From NCBI GenBank assembly GCA_006503535.1, contig QYRS01000002.1, forward strand, positions 4,712,001-4,776,000: a DNA stretch of 64,000 nt, written 5' to 3'. Shown here piece after piece: positions 1 through 12,520 of this stretch (within the stretch, counting starts at the first letter, position 1; every line of letters begins with the position of its first letter). The notes beneath the pieces are model-generated. The model was not told where the DNA came from, ran no database searches, and saw only the letters and a program-made list of their open reading frames with translations. A program made the position numbers and the translations under genes. Source of the stretch: Arthrinium phaeospermum (Eukaryota; Ascomycota; Sordariomycetes; Amphisphaeriales; Apiosporaceae).

Positions 1-38
1 CACGCACGCCAATCGCTGCCCAAATCACCACTGCACAT

Positions 39-3000
39 TTAAGCCTCGGATAGGTCGGAGAATGGCGTCACATATCCCGTGAAGTTCTCCGCCCTCCTCG
101 CCGGTACCGTCGTAGCAGCCGTGTCCGCGGCCTCAGTCTCCTCCCGAAGCTGGTCCGACGGACTCGGTAGCAAGTCTCGCTCCGACGAGGCACGAGAGGA
201 TGTCTGCCAGTGCGCGAGCGGGTTACTAACCCGCAAGGGATGGTGATAGTGATCGAGGCCTATGCGTCGCTGATTAGGCGACAACGTCTTCAGAGGCGAC
301 ACATCGGGTACGGGCTCCATGGTCTCGAGACGTGGGCCCGAACCGCCGTTCAGATTGAGCATCGCGGCAACTTGGGCAAGATCACATCTTCCTCCGGTTC
401 CACAACGGGCATTACCGGTATTGGGGCGGCTGGTCGTGTCCGGTTTCGTGTCGGTCCCCGTATATTGACAGGCTCGCCATCGATTAGCTTGGGCTTGCGA
501 ATTCGTGGGTTGGTCTTAACTGCCGCGCCGATAGTCGCAGGTGTATCTCCCGGTAGCTCCTCTAGCTTGACTGGGGGTGGTAGGACAGACAGGGGTTCGT
601 CGGTGGTCATGGAAGCTTCTTCATCACGGGTGCATGGTGGAAGCTTGAGTACCCACTGCTTCTGGTAGTCCTTGACTGACCCATACGCAGTATAGAGCTC
701 GGACATCCTCTGTGGAGGAGGCGTAGCCGAGTTGCGAAGTTCCAAAGCTGCCCTGCGATACTGCGCCTTGCTCGCACTCGGGTATGACTGCGGTGGCGCT
801 GGACTCGGGCTCCAACGCGTAAGCTGAGGCGTTTCGTGGAGCCGCCTTTCCAAATGCGACTTCCTTGCAGGCTTCGCACGCCGGGATTCGTCTTCATCAA
901 GCTCTTCGCCGTGTGCTGCGAAGAAGGCTGGAGCAGACTTTCTCGGCCTCTTAGGTTTGGGTTGAACCACACGACCAGGCGATGTTGTTTCTGGCTTGGC
1001 AGGCGTGTAGCCAAAGAAGTCGAATTTCTCTCCCCGTATATCTTGGAATGCGTCGGCAATGGCGTGCATAACGTAAGCCGCACATGCGTAGTCGTTTCTC
1101 CCGTATTGGGGGTTCTTGGGCTCAAATCCGAGCTGCCGTGATTCTGGGCTGTCATCCAAATGATTCGTGATCTGGATCATCTCGCGCCGCTTCTTCGCGG
1201 CAAGTTCTCGCCTTTCCTCGTGCTCGCGCCTTCGCTGTTCAGTCGCCTCGCGCCTCTTCTCCCTTTCAGCAGCGAGCGATTCGCGTTTCTTAACTTTTTC
1301 CACAGCCAAGGACTCGCGCCTCTTCTCCTTCTCTGCGGCCAAGGATTCCCGTTTCTTGTGCTTCTCCGCCGCCAAGCTTTCGCGCTTCTTCTCCTTTTCT
1401 GCGGCTTTCTCGGCAGCTAGTTCCTCCTTCCTCCTCTCCTTTTCGGCCGCGAGATCTTCACGTTTCTGCTTCTCGTACTCCGAGGCCTCTTCGGGCGACA
1501 TCCAGAGAGTGGGTTTACGTAGCCGCAGATCTTCCACCCACGCGTCGCAGTCCCACTCGATCCAGTAGTCGATCACATCGCCCCAGGTGCTTTCTGACGG
1601 CTTGGTAAAGTTGATAAAAACAACTTTACCCCCTTTGGTATGCACCGACTTGGCGAACTCCTTGACCATTACCTTGAGACCATGTACGCGGAGACTCGTG
1701 CCAAGAACGAGCAGAAGATCAGGTCCGGCCGAGAGATCGTGCTGGACGATGGGCGAAATCAGGTCGGAGCTTGGGTGCTCTTCTCCGTATAGGACGATAT
1801 CTGGTCTCAGCTTGCCCACACCTAACGCTCGCTTGCCTCGTTCTTGACGGGCTGCTGTAGCACCGGCGCAGTGTGGGCACTCCGGCTGCTCCCCCATCAT
1901 GGTGCGCGTTTCGCGGCCATCTTCGTCCCAATCACAAAGACGCCCGCACACGAAGCAACGCAGCGCGTGGAGTGATCCATGGAGGAACACACATTCGACG
2001 CCCTTGGCCGGGCCGGCACTCGACTTGGACTTGTTCTGGTCGTCGTCATCCGGCCGTTGAGAGGACTGGCTCGCATCCTTTCCGCCAGGGTCGTCCTCGC
2101 CGTTTGTCTGGTCTGGAGTGTCTGTGTTCTCTTTGTCTTGTTCGTTCGCGCTGATCTGTTTCGTCGGTTTCCTCCTCCTATTGCCTGCGCCGCTCCGTAG
2201 ATCTGTTGACAGCCCTATCTTCTTCTCGATCTCGTCAATATTTTGCGTGTAAACCCTTGCAAGTTTCCCATTGTCTCGCAACTGGGCAATAAAGTGGTGC
2301 GTGCTCGTCGGTTGCACATCCTTGACCTTCTGCCTTAATGTGGTGGCAAACCTGTAGAAGACAGAGGTTTGACTGGGTCGGACCAGATATTGGAGTCGAA
2401 TAGATCTCGACCCTTCAAGTTCTTCAACTTGGACGTCGTGGCGTGCGAAGCGAATAGACCAGCCGAGGACTGGGTACCCTCCGAGTCAGATTCGTCGCTG
2501 CTTTCCGATTCGCTTGGGGAACTGCTGTCTGGAGACTCGGTGGATCCGAAAGGGTCGGAAAAGACGGCTGGAGGAGAAGAAAGCGGCGAAGAGCTCAGGG
2601 GCCCATCTTGGAACGTTCGCTTCGGTGTAGAGGAAACATGGACTGCATCGGTATCTGCAGAATCAGAGCAGGCAACAATCTCGTCAGTTTGGGAAGAAGC
2701 TGCAGACGTTTCGGGCTGGGAAAAAGTGCAATCTTCTGCGCCAGACTGAGTTGAAGAAGTCGTGGAGTCCCTAGGAAAAGACGGACGTCTTAACAGTGAC
2801 GATCTAGACCGTGTCGACCGGTGCGAAGTTGTGTTGGTCGTTGTAGCTGATTGCGCAGCACGGTCTTGTGTTTCTGTCGTGGTGCCACGCGAAGCAACCG
2901 CCACATCCCCCTGCTGGTCAGACCCCTGACCATCACGCGGTGTTTGGGCCGAATTAGTATTATGACCCTTCTTGGCCCTTGCTGTCTGTTCATCGTCGCC

Positions 3001-3342
3001 TGCGTCTGCTGCTATCGACAATTTCCTCCGTTTTGTCGGCCGTTCCGTGTCTTCGCTATCGGTGGAGTTATTCTCTCGTTCGGAAGTAGACGTGTTGGTG
3101 TTGGCCTTATCGAACTGGGCTTGAATCAGGGAGTAGAGGCCATGTTCAGAGCGGAAATCCTGGTATTAGATTAGTAGATATTCCCCTTCCTCTAATGAAT
3201 GGGTGTCCCATCTTACAGGAATGCCCGAGTTGGTGCTGATGCCAGCGCCGGTAATGACGACCACCTTCCTGGATTTGGCAAGTCTGTTGGCTACGTCCTG
3301 TAGCAACTCAGACGCGTCGGGTGCGACTTGGACTGTTGGCAT
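39..3342 (-). CDS. Sir2-family NAD-dependent protein deacetylase, Hst3/Hst4 type (apparent frameshifts)
   Basis: Class I sirtuins of this type remove acetyl groups from histone H3 (K56 in the yeast homologues) in the nucleus using NAD. Exon 1 (3342-3217) holds GAGISTNSGIP. A 57-nt intron (3216-3160) follows, and exon 2 opens with DFRSEHG. Further on come YTQNID, the HGS catalytic histidine, two CxxC zinc pairs, RPDIVLYGEEH, LVLGTSLRV and FINFTKPSES, so the catalytic core is complete. A long Ser/Asp-rich insert splits the core, and after it comes a charged stretch with KKRESLAAEK-like repeats (about 1460-1220) that is likely coiled coil. The frame breaks near 2375-2377: adding one base to the G run (C run in the mRNA) joins WSDP to SQTSVFYRF, matching the family. 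A second, weaker break near 370 would extend the end from 350 to 39. The start at 3342 was chosen because the coding-like sequence begins there; an in-frame ATG at 3483 is the alternative. Length is about 978 aa with one repair or 1082 aa with both. Confidence 0.85.
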
Positions 3343-3483
3343 AGTGCCGAGGTTGAAATACGTAATGCGGTCTGGTTGGTCGGTGAAGCCGTGAACCTTT
3401 GAGCGAGTCTGGTATGTCCCCTGGTGTCCCAATCGCTCCTCCCTCAAGACGCCGTAGGATCCCCCGACCCGCGTTGTCGTCAA

Positions 3484-5074
3484 GCGGAAAATGCAGTTGA
3501 GCGCAGGTGAATCACATTACTTCCATTGCGGGATTCCAGGCTAGAGTCGTGGGTTGGTTTTCAACGGCGGTTGCGCCAATCCTGTGTCCGACCGAGCCGA
3601 TTTTGATTTTGAGTTTCGTGATAGCCAATCTGTACCGGGGTCGAGGTCGAGATGTTCCGAGTGTCGGAAGTTGGGTTCGCGTGCAGTCTGCCGCGTTTGA
3701 TTTCCGTGGTGAGTATCCAGTGCTTCGAAATATGGCTGCGAGGTACTTTCGCTGCGGCCTTGTTGTCGGCGAAGTGTGTTGTTTAGATGTCCAAAGTTCA
3801 AATGGCAAGGAAGTAGCCGACCCTGAGCGATCAGCCTTTCGTTTAGGTGCCGGATAGTCGACGCGCTCCAATTGCAACTGCACCAACGCGACCCCGCTAT
3901 TATTAGACGGACTGATCCGGGGGTTGGCCCAGCCTAGGCCGTTCCTAATTTAAGTGCTAGCAGATCAGGGACGGACTCGGCTCAACGATCAATTGAAATG
4001 GGATTGCTCAATCTGTGCCAGCGCCACGATTGACTCGACGTGAGCAACAAAGGCGCAATCGTGACCCAATGCGGCCGATTTGGAGGTATTACAATAGGTG
4101 GTTGCCAATACCTTGTCACGAGAGTGCTGTTGCAGATGAGAAGATGGTACGATCAGTTCGCTGTTCCATTCCCAGCGCGGGCATGCCAATGCAGTCGGTT
4201 CATACCGCCTCGCATCCCGACCACCTAACCTAACCTTTTGCATGCTTGCAGTGCTGAGTGCGTGCAGACAGACAGACACGGGCAGCTGTCAGCCGGCGTG
4301 CCTTCTGGGCGTGCCTGTCCTTCATTCGGTCTTGACCGTGTTTTGGTCCACTTAAAGCTTCGATCAGTCTGGGCTTTCTTTTCTGCTCCTTAACCTTAGC
4401 CTGTGAGCCTGTGCCTTGGGACTGGGCCGACTGGTAGATTTTATCCGCTTTAGCCAGCCAGCCACTAAACCGTCTTGAGACTATTTGTGCACGTGTATTT
4501 TCATAAAACCGTTGGGTCTCTCTGGAGTCCATGCAATAAATACGGGGGCATTCGACAGCTCCAAGTGTCACCTCGTGAGCAAGAGCCGTAACGCATTCCA
4601 GATTGCATTTGCCAAAAACAGCGGGCTATTGTCATGGAAAGTCAATATTATTCTTCCTAGGATTAGGGCTCTTCGACCTTAATAGGAGGCAAATATGGCA
4701 ATCGAACGGCTTTACTAGCAGCTTGCAAATCGGAGTACTTGGATGACTTCTCGCCTCCAACCTTGACAATATATCATCCTACTTGACATATTATCCCTGG
4801 GATTTTGTTGGCGAGATAAACTATCCTCTAGTCAACGTTGTTAGGCGGTTGGTTTTTCGTAGATGAACCCCTTGCTTCGGTGTCGTTCTTTCACTGTCAC
4901 ACATGGCTTTCCGCACTTTCTCTCAGCCGCACTCGCAAATGGTCCGCAAGCCAAGAAGGACTGCAGCCACATATCCCCTCATCTTCGTATCTTCCACGGT
5001 CTTCATGTCCATACACTTTGCCCTGAAACAGTCTTGGGTAAAACTTCGCTATTCGACTTGCCTCTGCCACAACC
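3484..5074. other. Intergenic, no supported gene
   Basis: About 1.6 kb between the divergent sirtuin and P450 genes. Short open frames here lack recognisable domains and coding-like third positions. It presumably holds both promoters. I see no RNA gene or repeat. Confidence 0.5.
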
Positions 5075-6837
5075 ATGCCACCCATCGCCGACCTTATATC
5101 TGGGATGCACCCAGTCACTGCGGCAGCCACTGTCTTCTTAGCCTTGATTGGTGTCGGTCTTGCTATTCAGGCTGCCTTCTTCACCATCAGATACCCCGCC
5201 AACCTACCCTTGGTAGGCGAGCCTCCGGGAAAGAGACACTTCAGCTGGCGCACTCGATGGAGATATTTGACGGACTGCAAGGGCCTCTACTTAGAGGCCT
5301 ACGAGAATGTACCCGAAACCTATTTAGGATCCGGCCGGTTATAATTGACCAAAAGTCTGACCATGAAAATAGTATTCGAAAAGGGGCAAAACGGTGCTCG
5401 TCCCCGGCTTTGGCTTCCGGAACGAGACCATTCTGCCCCAGAGCGGCATGAAGTGGCTCTTGGCCCAGCCTGAGTCGTCCCTCAGTCCCTCCCAGGCCAT
5501 CGTCGAAATCAACCAGTTCGGACACAGCTTGGGGGACGACAAGTATGCTGCCGACGCCTGGACCGGCCTGGTGGTGAGATCGAAAATGAATACCGTTCTG
5601 GAGCGGATCTGCGGCGAAATGAACGAGGAACTGCAATACGCCTTCGACCTGCGGCTTGGAACCGATGCGAACAACTGGAAAGAGATCAATCTTCTTCGTA
5701 CCATACGATTGGTGGTGGCACAGGCCGCTAGTCGATTCACCGTTGGGTTGCCCCTTTGTCAGTTTGCGGAACATGCCTATCTGGTTTGTGATAACGGGTT
5801 TCATACTAACGTCGAATGCAGGTCGTGACGAGCAATACTTGATCGACACCATCAGGATCGGCGACAGTATGGTGGTAACTGGCGGTCTAGCCGGTGGGAT
5901 GTCTGTGCCATGGCGTTCCCTCGTCGGCTTCTTTACTTCATGGGCCCTGAGGCCCCAGATCGAAAGGATCAAAAAGCATATCAAGCCAGTATACCTGAAG
6001 AGACAGGAAGCACTCAAGCAAGATCCCGAGGATAGCTGTCACTCCGAGCCACAAGACTTCTTTCAGATGATGATGCGGTTTGCCCAAAAGGAGCGGCCGC
6101 ACGAGGTGAACGACTTTGATTCCATAGCCCGCCGCCTGATCGTGGCAAACTTCGGATCAATGCACAACACATCCTTCCAGGCGACTCAACTAATCCTCAA
6201 CATCCTGGGCTCGAACGCAGAGTTCAACACGATCTCGGTGCTTCGGGACGAATTCGCCTCGGTCCTCGGCAAAGACGGCAACGATGATCAGACCTGGTCC
6301 AAAACCAAGGTAGCCAGCCTGACGAGGGCCGACAGTGTAGCCCGGGAGACGCTGCGCCTGGACTCGTTCGGCAACCGGTTCCAGTACCGCAAAGCCATAG
6401 TCGACCACCTCGTGACCGAAGACGGCATCGCCCTCCCCAAGGGCGCCCTCATCTCCATGCTAGGCCACCCCGCCCACCGCGACGCCGAGTACCTCCCAGA
6501 CGAGCCCGACAAGTACGACCCGTTCCGCTTCTCGCGGGCCCGCGAAGCCGCCGGCGGCGACGCGGACGGCAGACCCCTGGGCCTTCAGAACCTGACCTTT
6601 GTGGGGACGGGGCCGCAGCATCTGCCCTGGAGCCACGGCAAGCACGCCTGCCCCGGGCGCTTCCTGGTGGACTTTGAGCTCAAGATGATCATGGCCTACC
6701 TGCTGCAGAACTACGACGTCGAGTTCCCTCCCGAGTACGAGGGCAGGCGCCCTCCGAACTACTGGATGGGGGAGGCGGCCTTTCCTCCGGCGGGCGCCAA
6801 GATCAGGGTCAAACGCCGACCTGGCACGACCACGTAG
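5075..6837 (+). CDS. Cytochrome P450 monooxygenase
   Basis: A haem-thiolate monooxygenase, probably anchored in the ER by the hydrophobic N-terminal helix (residues about 12-32). Exons are 5075-5308, 5373-5757 and 5822-6837, with two 64-nt introns, giving 544 aa, a normal length for the family. The ExxR motif (ETLR, about 382-385) and the haem-binding loop [10 protein letters not shown] with Cys about 473 are intact. The I-helix reads GSMHNTS in place of the usual acidic-Thr pair, as in several fungal families related to ent-kaurene oxidase-like P450s (from memory). The C-terminal [16 protein letters not shown] also fits that group. The substrate is unknown. Nearby oxidoreductases (acyl-CoA oxidase-like at 10.2-12.2 kb, SDR at 13.3-14.4 kb) make a role in secondary metabolism plausible, but this is inference. 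Confidence 0.93.
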
Positions 6838-8445
6838 CGTCAGGATACGGATTGGGCAATGATGGCCCGTGCCTACTTTCAGTTATAGCGGCTTGCAGCC
6901 TGTCATTTCAGGCTTCGCAGTATTATGGTTGTGGTAAGCGTGGAGCAGGACAATATTCGGACAGGCTCACAGGGTTGTCTTGAAACGCCGAGCAAAAGTA
7001 TTCTTATTCTTCTTTTTTCCGATTCATACCAAGGCTCCCTGACAAAAAATCAAAGACTCACAAGAGCAGGGTTATCTCAAACATAATTATCCATGAGAAA
7101 TTAGGACGTCTAAACTCGTGTCTCCTCAGGTTGCGGAAACGGCGGCGTACCCGTAAGATAGGGAAGACATGCTAGGTTCACTTAGAATATTGATATTTCA
7201 GGCACTGCCCGGTCTCTTGGTACAGTATGTATTGTATTGGTTGTTGTTCCATGGACTATCGCGAGTCATGATTAATCCCAATGCATCAATGACGTTCGGT
7301 TAGCTCGGCAAGCAAAGACATTCGGCGGGACGGAATGAAGGGGCTATGCTGGTGACTGTGAATATTGGGATGAACTTGTTCCTCGCATGACTCTCTGTTT
7401 TGATTCGATTCATGGACTCTTTTCCCGTCAAAAACCTGTTTCTTGGATTCCCATAAGGCGACATCGGCGTGCACTAGGTAGTAGAGAGTGACATGAGGGC
7501 TGCCAAGAGACCAACTGCGCCTCTAGGTAGATGACACAGCCGCATGCAACTAGGAGAGTCTATTCTTGTTCATCGGGGTCCTCATTCGGGACACCGAAAG
7601 CCCGCCGAGCCCTACTCAAAGTGGTCTATTAAGGGCGCGTGTTTTGGTGCCTTGGGGTGCATCAGGGTGGAAGCAAAAACAAGTCGTTATCCTGGGACCC
7701 GAAGATCGCACCAACTGCGGGATGCACGTCTCGGCCGATAACCCGCCCTTTGAGGCTGACAGGTTCCCCTGACGGTTTGAGGGCTGAACTCTATTTCGGT
7801 GGGTATTCAGTGTCTAGTTGTCCCTGATTGGTGGGAGTTCTATACAGAGGGCCCTGCCGGTGGGTCGGCCCGCTCAACGCATAAGTCTTGGCTTGTACGG
7901 GTCAAATTGACCGGCAGGGATGTTGGATGTTGGTACGAACGGCCCCTTCATCTTCCCACGATAGCCTCCCACTGACTTGGCAATCTGCATGCTTCCTTGG
8001 GGCCTTAGAGTCGCACCGACTGGCTGGTTCCCACCTTTGACGACCCAGAGAGAAGACTCCCCGGGTTCTCATATCCTTGCAATGGCTGCACAATGGCGTA
8101 TACCGACACTTCGTCGCGAGTCATGGTATTCCTTGTTGGCTGCTGTCTAGGTCGACCAGAAACACGCGATACCATACCGAGATGTATCTTGCGAAGCAGC
8201 CTTGTGGGACTGGACCCCTAGAGTAAGTGATATAAAAAAGATGCCACACCCACCAGAGTTTTACGTCTTCTCTTCGTCACCATCAAGCAACTTTCGCTCT
8301 TTGTTACTCGCTTTCGATTCGCCAACTTTCGCTTCTTCGTACAGAACTGTATTTCACTCATTGACTTGAGCGGGTTTTTCATTCACTTTACCACATTCAC
8401 TTCACAAATAACCACCTTCAACCACCACCACCAACAACCACCAAG
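6838..8445. other. Intergenic with one repeat copy
   Basis: About 1.6 kb with no supported gene. Repeat copy A lies at 7001-7085. The last 200 bases before 8446 are a CT- and CA-rich leader typical of a highly expressed fungal gene. Confidence 0.5.
7001..7085 (-). repeat. Dispersed A-tailed repeat, copy A
   Basis: Read on the minus strand, this copy runs from GAGATAACCCTGCTC through GCCTTGGTATGAATCGG into an A/G-rich tail. It shares its core with copies at 12.45, 14.2, 14.9 and 54.8 kb. No target-site duplication was found for this copy. Confidence 0.7.
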
Positions 8446-9158
8446 ATGCGTTTCACCACCGCCAACGCCGTCGCCCTCCTGAGCGCCGCCGCCTCCATCG
8501 CCGCCGCCACCCCCACCGGCCACTACAGCCCCAACGCCGGCGTCGCGGAGAAGCGCGAGCCCCAGACCCTGGGCCAGCAGCAGCCGGTCCAGAAGCGGGA
8601 GATCCTGACGGCGATCCTGACGACGGTGGGCACGACGGCGGCGACGGCCATCACGACCAAGGCGATCGAGGCCGCGTCGGGGCTCATCAAGGACCTGGCC
8701 AACTTCGAGAACGCGCGCGAGGCCTTCACCAAGAAGACGGCCGAGGACATGTGGGCCCAGAACCCGGACCCGGCCAAGTACGCCGCCGCCGTCTGCTACA
8801 ACATGGACTACGACCTCGAGGACCCCCAGGGCATGGACGGCCTGACCTCGGCCAAGATGACCCTCGGGCCCCTCCACGTCGAGTACGTGCCCCCCTCCTT
8901 TCTTACTGACTGACAAATCGAGAGAGAGGCTCTGTCGCTGACAAGACGAAACAGCTACGACTGCTTCTACATGACTGCCAACAACGCCCTGTACACCCGC
9001 GGCGACGGTGGCTTCATCAACGTAAGTCGACGATCTCCACTTACATGAGGCGGGTTGGAGAATGAGCTAACCGTTCCTGTGAAATTTAGTTGGCCGTATT
9101 CAACGACGATCGCTGCACTTTCGACAGCAACACTTCGGATCTCACCTGCACTGCCTAA
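8446..9158 (+). CDS. Small secreted protein with putative Kex2 sites
   Basis: Exons are 8446-8882, 8955-9021 and 9090-9158 (introns of 72 and 68 nt), encoding 190 aa. The first 21 residues form a classical signal peptide (MRFTTANAVALLSAAASIAAA). Two Lys-Arg pairs follow, in AEKREPQ and VQKREIL, as expected for a propeptide trimmed by the Golgi protease Kex2. The mature part contains a short Ala/Thr-rich helical stretch and four or more cysteines in the C-terminal half (AVCYNMD, YDCFYM, DRCTF, DLTCTA) that could form disulfides. It resembles small fungal secreted proteins of unknown function; I cannot name the family with confidence. A host-interaction or cell-wall role is possible but not shown. 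Confidence 0.85.
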
Positions 9159-9473
9159 GTGCCATGTGTGGAGGTAGCAAGGCTTTCACGATGCTTACGA
9201 TGGGAATGTTTCCAGACTCATCCCTTTCTATCACGATGTTATCATACTTTAGTAGTTGGTAAAGAAGCTAGATAGACGCCTACCGGTCATATAATGCTAT
9301 GCGTACACACATTGACGCATGAGGATATCACTCATTGTGAAAATGAACCCAAAGTCAACATAATATATCCCTGAATCCTCCCAGTGCCATCCGCTTCTTG
9401 ACAGTTAAAGGTTTTATAACTGAGCTATCTTTGGGCGCAGTGCAATCATAATAGAATGCCACGCACACAATCT

Positions 9474-10080
9474 TTATCCGATCTCCGGGTAAAGGAAGGA
9501 TAACGAATACTCATACCCAATCTGAACGCGAAGATGAGACCCGTTCGCCAAGATAGCAAGCGAGTCGCTCTTGAAAACGGGCGCCGCCATCTCACCCGTA
9601 GGAGTGATGGTCGGGTACAGAAACGCAGCCCCCATAAGTATCGTCGCACAATGGAACGACATCCACCCCCACTGCATGTCGTAGATCGCCGCTACGCGCC
9701 CGACCGATATGGTGAGTCCCCGGTCGTGCCCGTGGTCCTCGCGGCCCGCCCGCACCACGTTGGACATGCTGTACGCCAGGGCCGCGAACGTCCCCGCGAG
9801 TTCCTGCTTCTTCCAGTTCCAGAGGCCCTTGAAGTCGTCGGGCTCCATCATCCGGCCGACGATGTGCGCCGTGTTCGCCAGCTGGGTGACGTTTCCCTCG
9901 ATGGGCGCCATGCTGGACGTGGGAATCGTGTTTCACTCGCTGCACGCACACGGCGAGCGACATGTACGGCGGCCAACGACAATCTGAACTGGGACAGCGG
10001 TACCCTGTCTGGCGGCCGACTGGGGTCAAGATTTTGTCCAAGCCGTATTACATGATGGCCGACTCCATGGCGACAGGGAT
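9474..10080 (-). pseudogene. DUF3176-family membrane protein, C-terminal relic
   Basis: Two pieces in different frames match the DUF3176 layout known from fungal membrane proteins. One is the CPSSDCRWPPYMSLAVC segment (about 10000-9950), equivalent to the family's C-x-W-P-x-x-SLAVC motif. The other is the C-terminal membrane stretch IYDMQWGWMSF...AAFLYPTI followed by VFKSDSLAIL. The normal N-terminal half is absent, because the neighbouring gene begins at about 10190. The roughly 100 residues usually found between the two motifs are also missing, and the frame shifts near 9915. I read this as a decayed remnant, not a working gene. Confidence 0.6.
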
Positions 10081-10191
10081 AGTGGTTGAATATATGACCC
10101 CGTGACTGCCATTAGGGGACTTCAGATTTGGATCCGGTACTTCGCCGACAAGAAATGGTGATGCGCGGTCGCATCGTCGTGACGAACGATT

Positions 10192-12250
10192 TTATAGTTT
10201 GGCCTGAATGGGATCGAAGTGCTCGGCGTCTTCGGCGTGCTTGGGTTCCTCGGTATCTGGCCCCTCATAGGACGGCAAGCCCGAGAAGAAGGCGGCCAGC
10301 TTATCCTGGTCTACCATGGGCGCGTGGATCAGCGCGTCGACGGCCGGGTCGTGGATCATGCCCTCCAGCAGCGGCAGCACGCCGTCCACCGCGTCGACGT
10401 CGCGGTCCAGCAGCGCCCGCCGCGACAGGAGGCCGTTCTCGACGTACCAGCTCCGGTCCTCCATCAGGCACGTCGACTCGTACAGGGCCAGCACCTGCGG
10501 CGTCATCATCGTCGTGCCGGGATCTTGGTCGCCGCAGTTGTCGTTTTCGGCGCCGCCGTCGTGCTGTTGTTGCACCGTCATCATGGCGTCTCGGGCCGCC
10601 TCGTATGCCATGCGCTGGCCCGTCGCCCGCACCAGCGGCAGCGACAGCGGCAGCAGCCGCGCGTTGAACCCGCGCCCCCGGTGTCCGCCGCCCCGGAGCG
10701 ACGCCCGGATCCGCCGCGCCTCGGCCCACACCCCGGCCTCGTGCCGCGCCAGCAGGCACTGCGGGTCCCGCGGCGGCGGCGGCGCGTACCGCCCCAGCAA
10801 GATCTCGCTCGCGAGCCGGATGCAGAGGACCACGTAGTCGCCCTCGGCGATGCTGTTGCCCTTCTCGGCGAGCCATAGTTCGCTGATCTGGAATTGGCGA
10901 GGTCGTTACCTGTTAGCTAATAGCAGCTCTTGTGGTAGGACGACTACTACTACGGACCTGATTGTGCGCGAAAAGACCTTGCCAGCCGCACCGGTCCACG
11001 AGCTCGCTCAGCGCCTTCTGCGTGTAGTCGAGGACGGTCGCCTTGTAGGCCCCGGCGACGACGTTCTGCATGTCCGGCTTCCGGACGTTGGCGACGAACA
11101 TGCGCTGCGCCTCGACGGCGTACCGGTCGTAGACGGCGGCGTGGGCGAGGACGCGGGCGATGGGCCCGTACTGGGTGCTGAAGGAGAGGATGGGGACGGC
11201 GCCGGGGGCCGCGCCGACGCGCCTCCGGGCGCTGTACCGGCCCGCAATGCAGCCGGCGACGCGCAGCACGGTCGCGTTGCTGGTCGACAGGCAGAGCGTG
11301 CCGGCGGTGACGCGGTGGATCGCGCGCAGGAAGTCCCGGCGCTCGTCCTCGGGCGACGACGACGACGACGCGCGCAGATGGCCCAGCAGGGCCCCCCGCG
11401 GCAGCCGCACGTGCCGGAAGCTCGTCGAGGCGTGGTCGATGGGCCTGGCGCCCGGGCGCGCGGGCAACAGCGTGCACGAGACGCCGCGGCACATGGCGCC
11501 CGTCTCGTCGTTCAGCGGCACGATGAACGGGCGCACGCCGTGGTCCTTGCCCGCGACCATGAGCCGGGCGAAGACGACGGCCGTGCGCGACATGCCCGCG
11601 TGCGGAGAACTGGGGGGCATCGTCTTGGCTGCGCGAGGAGTCGGGGTGTGGAGCACGAAGGAGCCGTCGACTTGATGGGTCGCGGTGGTTTCCAGGTTCC
11701 TCACGTCCAGCCCGTGGCCCAGCTCGGTCAGTAAGAACTCGCCGCATGTATCGAACCGTTCTAGCATCTGGAGCAAAGGCAGCAGGTCCGGGCGCTCGGA
11801 AAGGAATGAGCTGATCGTGCCCATGCAGAGATTCCAATGGATGGTCAGGATGGTCCAAGCACCGGAGTCGAGGGTAAAGGCTAGGGAAGGATGAGCACCA
11901 GTCCGTCCAGACAGGGATATATAATTAATATGCTTAGCGAGCGACGCTAACTAACCATGACGATGAAAGTCCCAGAACTTTGGCTGTAGTGTGCGTACAT
12001 CCTCGATTGTAATGCCTAAACTATCCATCAGCGTTGGTCCGCACCGCCAAGAGTTGATGTAGCTGTGCTAACCGACTGCCCTAACGAGACTCCGCGCTCG
12101 CTCATATGCAAGCCTCACTCTCGCCTCGACGGAGGAGGCTTCTAGCTCACGATGTTGGTGCCAGATGGGCTCCTGGAGGACCGGGGCGAACGACTCGACT
12201 CGAGAGAACTGGGAAGCCATGGCTAGGGCGGCGGTGGCGACGGCCAGCAA
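10192..12250 (-). CDS. Acyl-CoA oxidase-like flavoprotein
   Basis: This protein belongs to the acyl-CoA oxidase/dehydrogenase fold, whose members use FAD to oxidise acyl-CoA thioesters, classically in peroxisomal beta-oxidation. Exons are 12250-12073, 12015-11956, 11880-10958 and 10887-10192 (introns 57, 75 and 70 nt), giving 618 aa. The start at 12250 could instead be the in-frame ATG at 12220. Supporting motifs are LTIHWNLCMGT, the FAD-region CGEFLLTELGHGLDV, the domain around VFARLMVAGKDHGVRPFIVPL, and the C-terminal helices. Exon 1 and exon 2 join as RSLVRAVGITIEDV, typical for the family. The C-terminus EEPKHAEDAEHFDPIQAKL is not a clear PTS1 signal, so peroxisomal location is uncertain. 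It lies between a P450 and an SDR, which would fit polyketide or fatty-acid tailoring. Confidence 0.88.
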
Positions 12251-12447
12251 CGGACGAGAGCAGTGTAATGGTCAAGTAGATGGGGGAGGGTGTGGGTTGC
12301 AGAAGATGTGATTACGTTAGGGGCAAGCTGGAAGCTAATAAGTTCTTCAAGCAGACGAAAGAAGACAATCAGTCTTTGTGGAAAGTGCAAATTACGTCCG
12401 CGTTCACGTCAGATCGTTGGAGAAAGTGATGCGACCAAACCGAATAT

Positions 12448-12520
12448 CCTTCTTTCTTCTTCTTCTTTCTTTTTTTCTTTTCTATTCATACCAAGGTTTC
12501 CCGGCAGAAACAAAAGACTG
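12448..12520 (-). repeat. Dispersed A-tailed repeat, copy B
   Basis: On the minus strand it reads GTCTTTTGTTTCTGCC, then GGGAAACCTTGGTATGAAT, then an A/G tail of about 35 nt. It is nearly identical in the core to copies C and D. Confidence 0.75.

Noticed and set aside
3512..3886. 124-residue minus-strand frame upstream of the sirtuin
   Set aside because: Low-complexity composition, no domain, and position fits a 5' leader or promoter.
8446..8700. Dikaritin (UstA-like) precursor for the UstYa homologue
   Set aside because: It has only two KR sites and no repeated core peptide, and it lies 21 kb from the UstYa-like gene.
10219..11734. Long plus-strand frames opposite the acyl-CoA oxidase-like gene
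   Set aside because: Arg/Pro/Ala-rich shadows of a GC-rich gene on the minus strand, which has intact family motifs and splice sites.
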